A DNA stretch of 64,000 bases from Cedecea colo (GCF_011808225.1 NZ_SOYS01000002.1:558001-622000); one strand, 5' to 3'; numbered from the stretch's first letter, positions 1 to 7,287 are shown. Made by a program: numbers and translations. The notes: generated by a model from the sequence alone, not told the origin.

Positions 1-1
1 T

Positions 2-418
2 GGCTTAAAGCTAAAATGCCGGTTCGACAGGCTATCAGATAGTCACCCCTACCCTCTGGATGTGAAGAGTTGCAGGGATGCAACGCAGCGAGGATTCAGT
101 CAGGCGTTCGGTCAGTATCACTACCATGTGCAGGCGGCATTTTACTTGTACGTGCTGAAGCTAGTCACCGGGCGAGAGCTTAACCAGTTTGCATTCTTCG
201 CCATCGAAAACACTGCACCTTTCAAAAACTGCATGTACTACATCGGCGAGGACTCACTGGAACTCGGCAGGAAAGTCATGTTTGAAGCAATGGACATGCT
301 TTTGGGATGCATGGACGATCCCTCTCTCCAATATGAAGGGATGGTTTTGCCATCAAGCGAAATAAACGTTCCTGGCTATCTGTTTGAAGAAGAATTTGAC
401 GACGAGGTATATCTATAA
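2..418 (+). CDS. RecE-like phage exonuclease, C-terminal part (5' end outside window)
   Basis: The reading frame is open from the first bases of the window to a TAA at 416-418, so this is a 3' fragment of about 138 codons. The segment LKCRFDRL...YPLDVKS followed by YHYHVQAAFY resembles the C-terminal nuclease domain of exonuclease VIII (RecE), where KCRPD...DVK carries acidic and lysine residues of the PD-(D/E)XK active site and YHVQ follows it. Such enzymes resect double-stranded ends for phage single-strand-annealing recombination. The next gene overlaps by one base (TAATG), so the two are translationally coupled. The family call is from remembered motifs; the N-terminus is not visible. Confidence 0.8.
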   Translation, partial: GLKLKCRFDRLSDSHPYPLDVKSCRDATQRGFSQAFGQYHYHVQAAFYLYVLKLVTGRELNQFAFFAIENTAPFKNCMYYIGEDSLELGRKVMFEAMDMLLGCMDDPSLQYEGMVLPSSEINVPGYLFEEEFDDEVYL

Positions 419-978
419 TGGACATTTCAAACACTGTAGTTCCACGCTCAGACCAGATTAACTTTGAGGACGTGCAGTCTGTCAGCATAACTGCGGTAAT
501 AAAATCCGTTCGCGCGGGAAGCAAAGACCAGCCGGTATTCATTGATCTTGAGGGATATGAAGGGCGTCCATACAAGCCATCGAAATCTATGCGCCGGGTA
601 CTTATCGGCGGCTGGGGTTCTGATGGTCACTCTTGGGTAGGAAAATCATTAACTCTGGTGGGTGACCCTGGCGTTAAATTTGGGGGTGTGGCCGTTGGTG
701 GAATCAAGGTTAAAGCCATGAGCCATATTGATGCTGATTTCTCCTTAATGCTCACAGTATCGCGCGGGAAGCGCGTTGAGCACCGAGTTGAAAAGCTAAA
801 TATTGTCGACCCGCTTGCATGGTTCTGCGAGCAGGCAATTACTGCTGATTCTGAAAAGCTTGAGCGTTTTTATCAGAAAACCAAAACAGCTTTAGCTGGC
901 AGCGCGGACAAACTCAAAAAGCTGGATGAAGCATACAGCAGCCGTAAATCAGAGTTTCAAAATAAAAATGGTGAATAG
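418..978 (+). CDS. Phage protein downstream of RecE-like exonuclease, function unknown
   Basis: A 186-residue soluble protein with no signal peptide or membrane segment. Residues about 20-105 are rich in beta-prone stretches (SITAVIKSVRAG, VFIDLEG, RRVLIGGWG, SLTLVGDP, GGIKVKAMSHI). The C-terminal third is charged and helical, ending in a lysine-rich tail. Start ATG overlaps the exonuclease stop, suggesting a role in the same recombination module. The N-terminal pattern would suit an OB-like nucleic-acid-binding fold, but that is inference; I do not recognise a named family. It is followed after 2 bp by the next phage gene. Confidence 0.8.
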   Translation: MDISNTVVPRSDQINFEDVQSVSITAVIKSVRAGSKDQPVFIDLEGYEGRPYKPSKSMRRVLIGGWGSDGHSWVGKSLTLVGDPGVKFGGVAVGGIKVKAMSHIDADFSLMLTVSRGKRVEHRVEKLNIVDPLAWFCEQAITADSEKLERFYQKTKTALAGSADKLKKLDEAYSSRKSEFQNKNGE

Positions 979-980
979 CC

Positions 981-1277
981 ATGAAAGACGCACACGACAA
1001 CATACGGTGCGGGACTACCGTATTGCGCTATTACAGCGCGTACAGCGGCTGGATGCTGCCAGATAAAACATTCACAAAGAACCCTCTCAAAGCTTACAAA
1101 ATAGCTGAACAAACCGAGGCGGCAAAGGAAAATCATAAGCAGGAATGGGAGTTGTACGAACTGCAGCTTCTCAAGGAAAGAAACCCCAACTGGAATATCG
1201 TAACAATAGCTCGTCGCCTCGACAGAACTAACTCTGACGTTAAGAACATGCTTAGCGCTATATCAGCGAGTAACTAA
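981..1277 (+). CDS. Small phage protein, unknown function
   Basis: A 98-residue protein. The N-terminal part (RCGTTVLRYYSAYSGWMLPDKTFTKNPLKAYKIAEQ) is followed by a helical segment of Glu, Lys and Leu. The C-terminal stretch IVTIARRLDRTNSDVKNMLSAI reads like a helix-turn-helix, with spacing that would suit a small DNA-binding module; this is inferred from sequence alone. It starts 2 bp after the preceding gene and is followed by a short ORF. Probably part of the same early operon. No known family is recognised. Confidence 0.65.
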   Translation: MKDAHDNIRCGTTVLRYYSAYSGWMLPDKTFTKNPLKAYKIAEQTEAAKENHKQEWELYELQLLKERNPNWNIVTIARRLDRTNSDVKNMLSAISASN

Positions 1278-1279
1278 TC

Positions 1280-1438
1280 ATGCACAGTGAAAATAACAAT
1301 TACGGAACGGTCGTGGTTGGAGGAAAGAAGCTTCCTTCTGATATGCCAACCGAAGCCGAACTTAAAGCACGGCATAGCTTCCCGTCACCGAACGATAACC
1401 GGCACATCGACAAGTTCATCAAAGCTACGAAGCACTGA
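1280..1438 (+). CDS. Small phage ORF, 52 residues, unknown function
   Basis: An ATG at 1280 opens a 52-codon frame ending in TGA at 1436-1438, fitting exactly between the genes on either side (2-3 bp gaps). The product is hydrophilic (VVVGGKKLPSDMPTEAELKARH, then a His- and Lys-rich end) with no membrane segment. Snug packing in a pL-type operon, rather than any homology, is the main support. A different frame across the same DNA is open from 1287 to 1631 but overlaps two better-placed genes, so the short frame is preferred. Confidence 0.5.
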   Translation: MHSENNNYGTVVVGGKKLPSDMPTEAELKARHSFPSPNDNRHIDKFIKATKH

Positions 1439-1441
1439 ATC

Positions 1442-1666
1442 ATGGACACAGCAGAGCAAAACGCTATTCGCGCTACAGCTCGTAAATGCTGGGGAGAAAT
1501 ACAGGAAGCGTGGAAGGCAGAGGAAGCCAGAAGCATTAAGCAAAGGGACATCATTAACCGCCGCATCCTTCTCAGTTACGAAAAGCGCATATCTCCCCGG
1601 TTCACCTTCTATCAACTCATCTATCACATAGGCGTCATTAACGGGACGCTTAAGGACAGGTTATGA
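1442..1666 (+). CDS. Small phage protein, unknown function
   Basis: A 74-residue basic protein (TARKCWGEIQEAWKAEEARSIKQRDIINRRILLSYEKR) that is predicted helical with no signal or membrane segment. Its stop overlaps the next start as ATGA at 1663-1666, the typical coupling seen through this prophage operon. I do not recognise the family. The overlap and the consistent strand support it as a real gene. Confidence 0.6.
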   Translation: MDTAEQNAIRATARKCWGEIQEAWKAEEARSIKQRDIINRRILLSYEKRISPRFTFYQLIYHIGVINGTLKDRL

Positions 1667-2190
1667 CAGTTAAAATTTATTCAATACCGAGCGAAATGCT
1701 TTCTCCACCAGTTATCGGTGATTCGTTTGTTACAGATTTAGTGCTACATACAGATTACGCAGCGCTCAAAGCCAAAATGGACATGGTTCACGGCCTGATG
1801 GAAGCCGCTGAGCAGGCTAACGCTTTAGTGAGAGAAGGTGTCGAAAATTTGACGAAAAAGCGTGACGCGCTGGCGGTGTGTAATTCCAGGAAAGACGAAA
1901 TTATCGGGCGTCTTGTAAGCAAGCTTAATTTATCCGGATACGAAGCCAGGCAAAACTCTGTCAATCCCGCTGAGGCGTTATTGTTCGATGCGTTGCAGGT
2001 TTATCTGGAACCGGCCACCGACGCCGCACTGGCAGAGGTGCGCAACGAGGCTCAGATAGAAATATGCGAATCGTTAATTGAAATATTCAGGCGATGCAGT
2101 GATCCGGGGAAGCCGTTCAGCGAAGGTGCCGCTGGAGCGCTGGCAATTATCGATATGAAATTAGAGGAACTGCGCAAGGAGTCAGTGTGA
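1663..2190 (+). CDS. Phage protein with coiled-coil centre, Ead/Ea22-like in character
   Basis: A 175-residue protein. Residues about 30-75 (YAALKAKMDMVHGLMEAAEQANALVREG) look like the heptad-containing segment common in Ead- and Ea22-type accessory proteins of lambdoid phages. The C-terminus contains a second helical stretch ending in MKLEELRKESV. It overlaps the upstream gene (ATGA) and the downstream gene (GTGA). Function is unknown. The Ea-type comparison rests on overall style and position, not on a firm motif. Confidence 0.65.
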   Translation: MTVKIYSIPSEMLSPPVIGDSFVTDLVLHTDYAALKAKMDMVHGLMEAAEQANALVREGVENLTKKRDALAVCNSRKDEIIGRLVSKLNLSGYEARQNSVNPAEALLFDALQVYLEPATDAALAEVRNEAQIEICESLIEIFRRCSDPGKPFSEGAAGALAIIDMKLEELRKESV

Positions 2191-2861
2191 CCACCGTTGA
2201 GGAAAGGATTCCTTACGATGTCATGGATGTATCAGGTTCGTGGATGAAAACCTTTAGCCCTAAACCGGGGTTTAAACTCCGAACACTCAGCGGCGGCAGG
2301 TGGAATGGGATGAGTAAGCGTTGCAATGGTAAGGAAACCAGGTGGAAAGGGTCACATTACAAATTTTGTCAAAACGGATTTTCTAATTTCGATGAGTTTG
2401 CTGAGTGGTCAATGTCGCAGTTCGGATACAGGATGAGAAATACAAATGGCTCATTCTTTCATCTCGATAAAGACATTTTATCACCAGGAAACACCATCTA
2501 CTCGCCGGAAAGGTGCTGCTTTGTAAGTTCAAGAATTAACAACCTTATATTCACCTCTTACAGAAAAAACAACGACCTTCCCATCGGAGTCTGCAAGCAA
2601 CTTAATTGCAGAACATACACCGCCAGAGCCAATAGAGATGGAAAGCTTATCCAGCTTGGGGGGTTTTATGATCCCATGGAGGCTCATCATGCATGGCAGC
2701 GGTTCAGGGCTGACGAGATAGCAAGGGTTTCATTAATCGAGCTTAGAGATGGTCGGATAAACAAACGTATCTATGAAGCCCTGATCAACATATCCGAAAT
2801 ATTCATGAATGATGCATCTAACGGCCAACAAACAAACTTCAGGATGAACAGCGATGACTAA
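2187..2861 (+). CDS. AP2-domain phage protein, HNH-endonuclease-like without visible HNH
   Basis: A 224-residue protein starting at GTG 2187, chosen because AAGGA lies a few bases upstream and GTGA overlaps the previous stop. The N-terminal half has the layout of free-standing phage homing endonucleases (W...M..RC, FAEWSMSQFGY). The segment after LPIGVCKQLNCRTYTARANRDG, continuing to GGFYDPMEAHHAWQRFRADEI, resembles an AP2-type DNA-binding module. I cannot see a clear His-Asn-His metal motif between the parts, so it may be a degenerate or DNA-binding-only member. Codon use looks more AT-rich than its neighbours, which fits a mobile moron gene. It overlaps the following gene by 8 bp. Confidence 0.6.
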   Translation: MTTVEERIPYDVMDVSGSWMKTFSPKPGFKLRTLSGGRWNGMSKRCNGKETRWKGSHYKFCQNGFSNFDEFAEWSMSQFGYRMRNTNGSFFHLDKDILSPGNTIYSPERCCFVSSRINNLIFTSYRKNNDLPIGVCKQLNCRTYTARANRDGKLIQLGGFYDPMEAHHAWQRFRADEIARVSLIELRDGRINKRIYEALINISEIFMNDASNGQQTNFRMNSDD

Positions 2862-3264
2862 CTCACTCGAAGCGCTAAAACGCGATGTGCAAGCGACTTT
2901 ATATAAGCTAACGGGCGCTTTTGAACCTGAGCACACAAGCGAAAAGCAACGTCAGGCACTTTCTGACATGTTTGACACAATGCAGGCACTGATAGCGGCG
3001 CTGGAGCAGGCGCAGCAGCGCGTTGATGAGCTGGATAAACTGACCGCAGAGCAGGACCAGCAACTGATCAACTATGCATCCATTGCGACGAAAAACGCTG
3101 TGAAGGCGTCAGAGTCCAGCCAGTTATCCGTGAAGCTGCCAGATTACCGTAACTCTCCTGATATGCACACGAAACAATTTTATGAGGCAGTAGGTTTTAA
3201 TCAGGGCTTGGATGCTTGCATCGAAGCAATTCGCGCCGCTGGCGGCACCGTGGAGGGCGAATAG
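2854..3264 (+). CDS. Ea22-like phage accessory protein
   Basis: A 136-residue protein with an N-terminal helical and coiled-coil segment (MQALIAALEQAQQRVDELDKLTAEQDQQLINYA) and a C-terminal FYEAVGFNQGLDACIEAIRAAGG motif. The two together are typical of Ea22-like proteins encoded between exo and xis in lambdoid prophages. The biochemical role of the family is not known. Start ATG overlaps the end of the preceding gene and its TAG overlaps the GTG of the next short ORF, so it is part of a coupled chain. Confidence 0.75.
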   Translation: MTNSLEALKRDVQATLYKLTGAFEPEHTSEKQRQALSDMFDTMQALIAALEQAQQRVDELDKLTAEQDQQLINYASIATKNAVKASESSQLSVKLPDYRNSPDMHTKQFYEAVGFNQGLDACIEAIRAAGGTVEGE

Positions 3265-3338
3265 TGACCCCATCAATTATCTACGCTGTTGTGATTATTG
3301 CTGTTGCAGCTTATTGCTGGGTTAAGAGGGGTGAGTGA
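3264..3338 (+). CDS. 24-residue single-pass membrane peptide of the prophage
   Basis: GTG at 3264 overlaps the TAG of the upstream gene and opens a 24-codon frame ending in TGA at 3336-3338. The peptide is almost all one hydrophobic helix (IIYAVVIIAVAAYCW) followed by a positive tail KRGE, the layout of a small inner-membrane peptide. The next gene starts 2 bp later, using GAGG within this frame as its ribosome binding site. Support is from position and composition only; no function is known to me. Confidence 0.5.
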   Translation: MTPSIIYAVVIIAVAAYCWVKRGE

Positions 3339-3339
3339 G

Positions 3340-3843
3340 ATGGCAATGACACACGATGAGCTTTGCCAGCGTGCCGCCCGCTTTCTCCAGTCAAACGGAT
3401 TTGGCGTGGCTTTTCATGACCGCTTCCGCGCCTATTCCGGCACCGGCGAACTGCCGGATGCTATCGGCTTTCGAAATGGCGTCTCTTGCTTAATCGAAGT
3501 GAAGTGCTCACGCAGTGACTTTTTCGCAGACAAAAAGAAGCATTTTCGCATCGACCCCACTGTAGGCATGGGCGACTGGCGATTCTTCATGTGCGAGCCT
3601 GGAATAATCAATGTGCAAGATTTGCCTGAAGGCTGGGGTTTACTTCACGTCAAAGGTAATAGAGTTATGAGGATTCACGGCTGGCCACCGAACACATACT
3701 GGCATTACCAAAAGCCTTTTACCGGAAACAAGCAAGCTGAGTGCGATTTCATGTACAGCGCACTGCGCCGGATGGTAGTTCGTGGTCACTTTAACGAAAT
3801 TTACGACGGGTTGCCCGTAACGGCATCCGGGGAGGCTTTATGA
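3340..3843 (+). CDS. PD-(D/E)XK-like phage protein
   Basis: A 167-residue protein read from ATG 3340, preceded by a GAGGGGTGAG ribosome binding site; the frame is open upstream to 3298 but that start lies inside another gene. Residues PDAIGF and LIEVKCSRSDFFADKKKHFR give the D...ExK arrangement of the PD-(D/E)XK nuclease fold, similar in style to MmcB-type proteins. The likely role is DNA processing or repair, but activity is inferred. The C-terminal part has HYQKPFTGNKQAECDFMYSAL. It overlaps the next gene as ATGA at 3840. Confidence 0.65.
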   Translation: MAMTHDELCQRAARFLQSNGFGVAFHDRFRAYSGTGELPDAIGFRNGVSCLIEVKCSRSDFFADKKKHFRIDPTVGMGDWRFFMCEPGIINVQDLPEGWGLLHVKGNRVMRIHGWPPNTYWHYQKPFTGNKQAECDFMYSALRRMVVRGHFNEIYDGLPVTASGEAL

Positions 3844-4274
3844 CAACAACAAACCTGAGCAATGAGCACCTGGAAGCACTGAACGAAGACCTTGCAGAAT
3901 GGGAAACATTCTATGAGCACCCCGCAGACATTAAGAATCGCACTATGTTTATTGCCGCCCAAGCTGCTGTCAGCGAGCTACTGGCACTGCGGGAAGCTGC
4001 GGAGAAGCCTGTTGCTGCAGTCGTTTCGTGGAATCATCCGACCGAAGAGCGAAAATGTGATATCCGCTGGCTTCGTTTCGATGTTGAACCGGGCCATCTC
4101 TACGCCGCCCCGCAACTCCCTGCCGTGCCTGATGGCTGGGTGATGGTGCCGAAGGAGCCGACACAAGCTATGTGCGCCGCCTTTAACGACAGCGACTATG
4201 GGCGTAAGTCTCTTCGTGAACGCTACAGCTCTATGCTAGCAGCAGCGCCGCAGTTGCCCGGCAATACCAAATGA
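3840..4274 (+). CDS. Phage Ead/DUF551-like accessory protein
   Basis: A 144-residue protein with an N-terminal helical part (FIAAQAAVSELLALREAAEKPVAA), then HLYAAPQLPAVPDGWVMVPKEP, and a C-terminal SMLAAAPQLPG. The repeated LYAAPQLP and AAAPQLPG phrases and PDGWVMVPKEPT are characteristic of the Ead and DUF551 group in lambdoid prophages. Function is unknown. It is the last gene before a terminator at 4296-4320 and lies just upstream of xis. Confidence 0.75.
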   Translation: MTTTNLSNEHLEALNEDLAEWETFYEHPADIKNRTMFIAAQAAVSELLALREAAEKPVAAVVSWNHPTEERKCDIRWLRFDVEPGHLYAAPQLPAVPDGWVMVPKEPTQAMCAAFNDSDYGRKSLRERYSSMLAAAPQLPGNTK

Positions 4275-4295
4275 CACACAAACCACTGACCTGAC

Positions 4296-4320
4296 AGCCG
4301 CTAACATAGCGGCTTTTTTA
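4296..4320 (+). terminator. Rho-independent terminator before xis
   Basis: An AGCCGCT / AGCGGCT stem with a short loop is followed by TTTTTTA. It separates the accessory gene block from xis-int. In lambda-like phages N antitermination lets pL transcripts read through such sites. Confidence 0.8.
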
Positions 4321-4378
4321 TTGCTTGGCTGCCATTGTGCAGCCTTTTTTATTTGCGTGTAATTGCGGAGGTAAAACT

Positions 4379-4597
4379 ATGTACTTAACGCTTCCAGAAT
4401 GGAACGCCCGCCAGCGAAAACCGCGAAGCCTTGAAACGGTTCGCCGTTGGGTAAGAGAGTGCAGAATTGTTCCTGCCCCGACTAAGGACGGCAGGGAATA
4501 TCTGTTTGACGAAAACGCCGTGAAGGTTGATCCACTACAACACCCAACCGGCAGCCTTTTAAAGAGAATACGATATGGGAAGAAGGCGAAGTCATGA
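4379..4597 (+). CDS. xis: Excisionase, lambda Xis type
   Basis: A 72-residue basic protein beginning MYLTLPEWNARQRKPRSLE, nearly the same as lambda Xis, and ending LLKRIR.GKKAKS as in lambda. Xis binds and bends the P arm of attP and turns Int from integration to excision. ATG 4379 is chosen over the upstream in-frame start because it follows GCGGAGG and matches the lambda length. It overlaps int by 23 bp, as in lambda. Confidence 0.95.
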   Translation: MYLTLPEWNARQRKPRSLETVRRWVRECRIVPAPTKDGREYLFDENAVKVDPLQHPTGSLLKRIRYGKKAKS

Positions 4598-5645
4598 CAG
4601 AAGAGATTTGCCACCGAATCTCTACATCAGAAATAGCGGCTATTACTGCTATCGCGACCCACGGACGGGTAAGGAGTTTGGTTTAGGTAGAAACAGGAGA
4701 ATAGCTGTTACCGAAGCAATCCAGGCAAACATTGAATTGTTCTCAGGACAAGAAAGGAAAACACTTCTCTCAAGGATTAGCAATGATGATGCGATGACAG
4801 TCCATTCATGGCTGGACAGGTATGATGTGATTATCAATGAGAGGGGGTTAAGCAAGAAGACGCTTGTTGACTACAGGAACAAGGTTAAGGCCATCAGAGA
4901 GAGGATTAGCAACACGCCGATTGTGGACGTAACAACGAAGCAGATAGCTTCTTTGCTTAATGACTATGTTGATAGTGGCAAGGCGGCCACGGCGAAACTT
5001 ATACGCTCAATGCTCGCCGACATGTTCCGTGAAGCTATTGCTGAAGGACATCTGCAAACCAACCCGGTATCAGCAACCCGTTCACCGAAAACCGAGGTTA
5101 AGCGCGAGCGACTGACGCTTGATGAATACAAGCAGATAATGGCAGCAACTGCCGATTTGCCTCCGTGGGTTCCGCTGTCGATTGAGTTGGCTGTAATTAC
5201 AGGCCAGCGAGTGAGCGACTTATGTGCCATCAAGTGGAGCGACATACACGATGATTATCTTCATATTGAACAGCAGAAGACTGGCGTTAAACTGGCAATA
5301 CCAGTTAACCTCACACTCGATTCGCTCGGACTTGTACTGAGCGATACGTTGTTCAAATGCAAGACTATCCTAAGCGGCGATACGGTAATTTCATCAACCC
5401 GCAATATGCCTCTTTCATCGGGAACGGTATCACGCTATTTTATGCGCGCCAGAAAGGCATCAGGACTATCATTCGGCGACAGCCCGCCCACGTTTCATGA
5501 ATTGCGTAGTTTATCTGCCAGGGAATACGAGAAGCAGGTAAGCGACAAGTTTGCTCAACACCTTTTGGGTCATAAGTCTGACAGCATGGCGGCTCAATAT
5601 CGTGACGATCGCGGCAGGGAATGGAACAAGCTGGAAGTCAGATAG
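4575..5645 (+). CDS. int: Lambda-type tyrosine-recombinase integrase
   Basis: A 356-residue protein, the same length as lambda Int, and similar along its whole length. It has an N-terminal arm-binding domain (MGRRRSHDRRDLPPNLYIRN, residues 1-65), a core-binding domain (about 70-170) and a catalytic domain. Catalytic residues are visible in order: ITGQRVSDL (Arg), HELRS (His...Arg), LLGHKS (His) and the final Tyr in AAQYRDDRGREW. The central region (LLSRISNDDAMTVHSWLDRYDVIINERG) is the least like lambda. It acts on the attachment site just downstream (5719-5733), where the conserved core explains insertion at the lambda locus. Confidence 0.97.
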   Translation: MGRRRSHDRRDLPPNLYIRNSGYYCYRDPRTGKEFGLGRNRRIAVTEAIQANIELFSGQERKTLLSRISNDDAMTVHSWLDRYDVIINERGLSKKTLVDYRNKVKAIRERISNTPIVDVTTKQIASLLNDYVDSGKAATAKLIRSMLADMFREAIAEGHLQTNPVSATRSPKTEVKRERLTLDEYKQIMAATADLPPWVPLSIELAVITGQRVSDLCAIKWSDIHDDYLHIEQQKTGVKLAIPVNLTLDSLGLVLSDTLFKCKTILSGDTVISSTRNMPLSSGTVSRYFMRARKASGLSFGDSPPTFHELRSLSAREYEKQVSDKFAQHLLGHKSDSMAAQYRDDRGREWNKLEVR

Positions 5646-5652
5646 TGATTCT

Positions 5653-5733
5653 ATTTTGACTGATAGTGACCTGTGCCTTTTAATATTCTGATATTGCAGG
5701 CGTTTTTATCGTGCCAACTTAGTATAAAAATGC
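5653..5733 (+). other. Prophage attachment site attL (BOP' type) with P' arm
   Basis: Positions 5719-5733 read TTAGTATAAAAATGC, one base different from the reverse complement of the lambda core (TTAGTATAAAAAAGC), with the seven-base overlap unchanged. Positions 5653-5674 hold the P' arm-type Int sites (GACTGATAGTGACCTGT), the same as in lambda. Between them, an AT-rich stretch with a partial IHF-like sequence (ATCAGAATATTA on the minus strand) takes the place of the lambda H' site. Host DNA leading to ybhC follows directly. This marks the exact prophage boundary. Confidence 0.9.
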
Positions 5734-5780
5734 AGGCCTTGAGGACACCCCTTTTTCAACCGCACAGCAAGGAGCAACCC

Positions 5781-7079
5781 TTGAACACATTATCGGTTAC
5801 TCGTCGGGCCGCAGCGCTCGCTTTTGCCGTTGCCTTGAGCGCCTGTAGCTCAACGCCGCCAGAAGACCGCCCATCCACGCAGGTGGCCCCGGGAACCCAG
5901 TCTCGTCCGATTTTATCGGCGGATGAAGCGCAGAACTTTGTTCAGGCGCGCTATTTCTCTTCCATGAATAAAGATGAAGCGTCATGGTCCCCGTCGTCTA
6001 TTCGCATCCCACAGCAGCCGGATTTCGTGGTTGGCGCCGCGGGCGGCCAGGGCGTAACGCATACTTCCATCCAGGCTGCGGTTGACGCAGCGATTGCGAA
6101 GCACAGCAGCTCACGTCAGTACATCGCCATTCAGCCGGGCGAATATCCGGGCACCGTGTATATTCCTGCCTCCTCCGGCAGCGTAACGCTGTATGGCACA
6201 ACTGATAATGCCGCAGATGTGAAAATCACCATGCCGCTGGATTCAGAAATCGATGTCGCCACCTGGCGTCGCACGGTGAATCCGTCCGGTAAATATATGC
6301 CGGGCAAACCAGCCTGGTATATGTTTGATAGCTGCCAGAGCCGCCGTTCGGCAACCGTCGGCATCATGTGTTCCGCAGCAGTATGGTCGCAGAACAATGG
6401 CCTGCAGTTGCAAAATCTGACCATCGCCAACACCCTGGGCGACAGCGTTGATGCCGGTAACCACCAGGCCGTGGCGCTGCGTACCGATGGCGATAAGGTC
6501 CAGTTAAACAACGTTCATCTGCTGGGCCGTCAGAACACCTTCTTCGTGACCAACAGCGATGTGCAGAACCGCCTGTTAGACAACCGCCAGACACGCACGC
6601 TGGTAACCAACAGCTACATCGAGGGTGATGTGGATGTAGTGACAGGCCGTGGTGCGGTCGTGTTTGATAACACCGATTTCCGCCTGGTTAACAGCCGCAC
6701 GCAGGAAGGCTATGTCTTCGCGCCTGCGACGCTGCCAAACGTGTTCTATGGTTTCCTCGCTGTTAACAGCCGCTTTACCGCCGCTGGCGATAACGAAGCG
6801 CTGCTGGGTCGCGCCTGGGATGTTGAAGCGTCCGAAAACGGTTATACCGCTGGCCAGACATCTAACGGGCAAGTGGTTATCCGCGATAGCGTGATTAACG
6901 AAGGCTTTAATACTGCCAAACCATGGGGTGATGCAGCCGGTTCTAAACGTCCGTTTACGGGCAATACCGGTGCGAAAGATGAAAAAGAAAACGTTCAGCG
7001 CGATCTGAATGATGCTAACGCTAATCGTCTGTGGGAGTTCAACAACCGTGGCGTCGGCAGCCCGGTTGCTGGCGAGTAA
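5781..7079 (+). CDS. ybhC: YbhC, outer-membrane lipoprotein of the pectinesterase/acyl-CoA thioesterase fold
   Basis: A 432-residue protein starting at TTG 5781, chosen because AAGGAG lies 7 bp upstream and the product then begins NTLSVTRRAAALAFAVALSAC, a type II signal with lipobox LSAC (Cys 22). E. coli YbhC begins at the same point with ATG. The mature part is a right-handed beta-helix of the pectin methylesterase family (QYIAIQPGEYPGTVYIPA, GRQNTFFVTNSDVQNR, YIEGDVDVVTGRGAVVF). The family was described as an outer-membrane acyl-CoA thioesterase-like lipoprotein. It lies 47 bp from the prophage boundary, so insertion of the phage may have replaced its native upstream region. Confidence 0.93.
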   Translation: MNTLSVTRRAAALAFAVALSACSSTPPEDRPSTQVAPGTQSRPILSADEAQNFVQARYFSSMNKDEASWSPSSIRIPQQPDFVVGAAGGQGVTHTSIQAAVDAAIAKHSSSRQYIAIQPGEYPGTVYIPASSGSVTLYGTTDNAADVKITMPLDSEIDVATWRRTVNPSGKYMPGKPAWYMFDSCQSRRSATVGIMCSAAVWSQNNGLQLQNLTIANTLGDSVDAGNHQAVALRTDGDKVQLNNVHLLGRQNTFFVTNSDVQNRLLDNRQTRTLVTNSYIEGDVDVVTGRGAVVFDNTDFRLVNSRTQEGYVFAPATLPNVFYGFLAVNSRFTAAGDNEALLGRAWDVEASENGYTAGQTSNGQVVIRDSVINEGFNTAKPWGDAAGSKRPFTGNTGAKDEKENVQRDLNDANANRLWEFNNRGVGSPVAGE

Positions 7080-7098
7080 AACGTACGGGCTTTAAAAC

Positions 7099-7287
7099 AA
7101 AAAACCTCGCGCTCGCGAGGTTTCAGTCTGATGACCAACTCTCAACCAGCACAGGTTGAACCTATACCACCGAGTAAAAAATAAGGGAAATCAATGCATT
7201 GATTTTCGGCTGATAACCACAAAGAAGGAAAAACCACGCTTTTTCCTTCTTTGTCAGCAATAAAAAAACCTCGCGCTCGCGAGGTTT
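7099..7287 (-). repeat. Terminator-associated MITE-like element, copy 1 (with flanking terminator duplication)
   Basis: A 139-bp palindromic element (7124-7262) lies between two identical 25-bp direct repeats (7099-7123 and 7263-7287), each containing the whole terminator hairpin CCTCGCG / CGCGAGG. The element has ends like AGTCTGATGACC and TTTGTCAGCAA, a short stem CAACC...GGTTG, the palindrome AAATCAATGCATTGATTT and a hairpin with ACAAAGAAGGAAAAA arms. ybhC and pgl converge here. Its hairpin end faces pgl, which is transcribed leftward into it. Confidence 0.9.

Larger units (their letters stand above)
1..5733 (+). mobile_element. Lambdoid prophage, int-proximal end (left part outside the window)
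   Basis: About 5.7 kb of tightly packed, mostly ATGA- or TAATG-overlapping genes on one strand ends in lambda-like xis, int and an attachment core. This matches the lambda pL operon order, recombination genes then small accessory genes then xis-int. The prophage lies between ybhC and whatever precedes position 1, which in E. coli would be ybhB-bioA, so it occupies the lambda attB locus in lambda orientation (gal, attL, int). The early regulatory, replication and structural genes must lie before position 1. Whether the prophage is intact cannot be judged here. Confidence 0.95.

Noticed and set aside
1287-1631. 114-codon frame overlapping small prophage genes
   Set aside because: It overlaps two genes that fit the operon spacing and has no good start; treated as a shadow.
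5673-5780. Longer ybhC starting at ATG 5673
   Set aside because: The extension would run through the prophage attachment core and bury the lipoprotein signal; TTG 5781 has a ribosome binding site and gives the known N-terminus.
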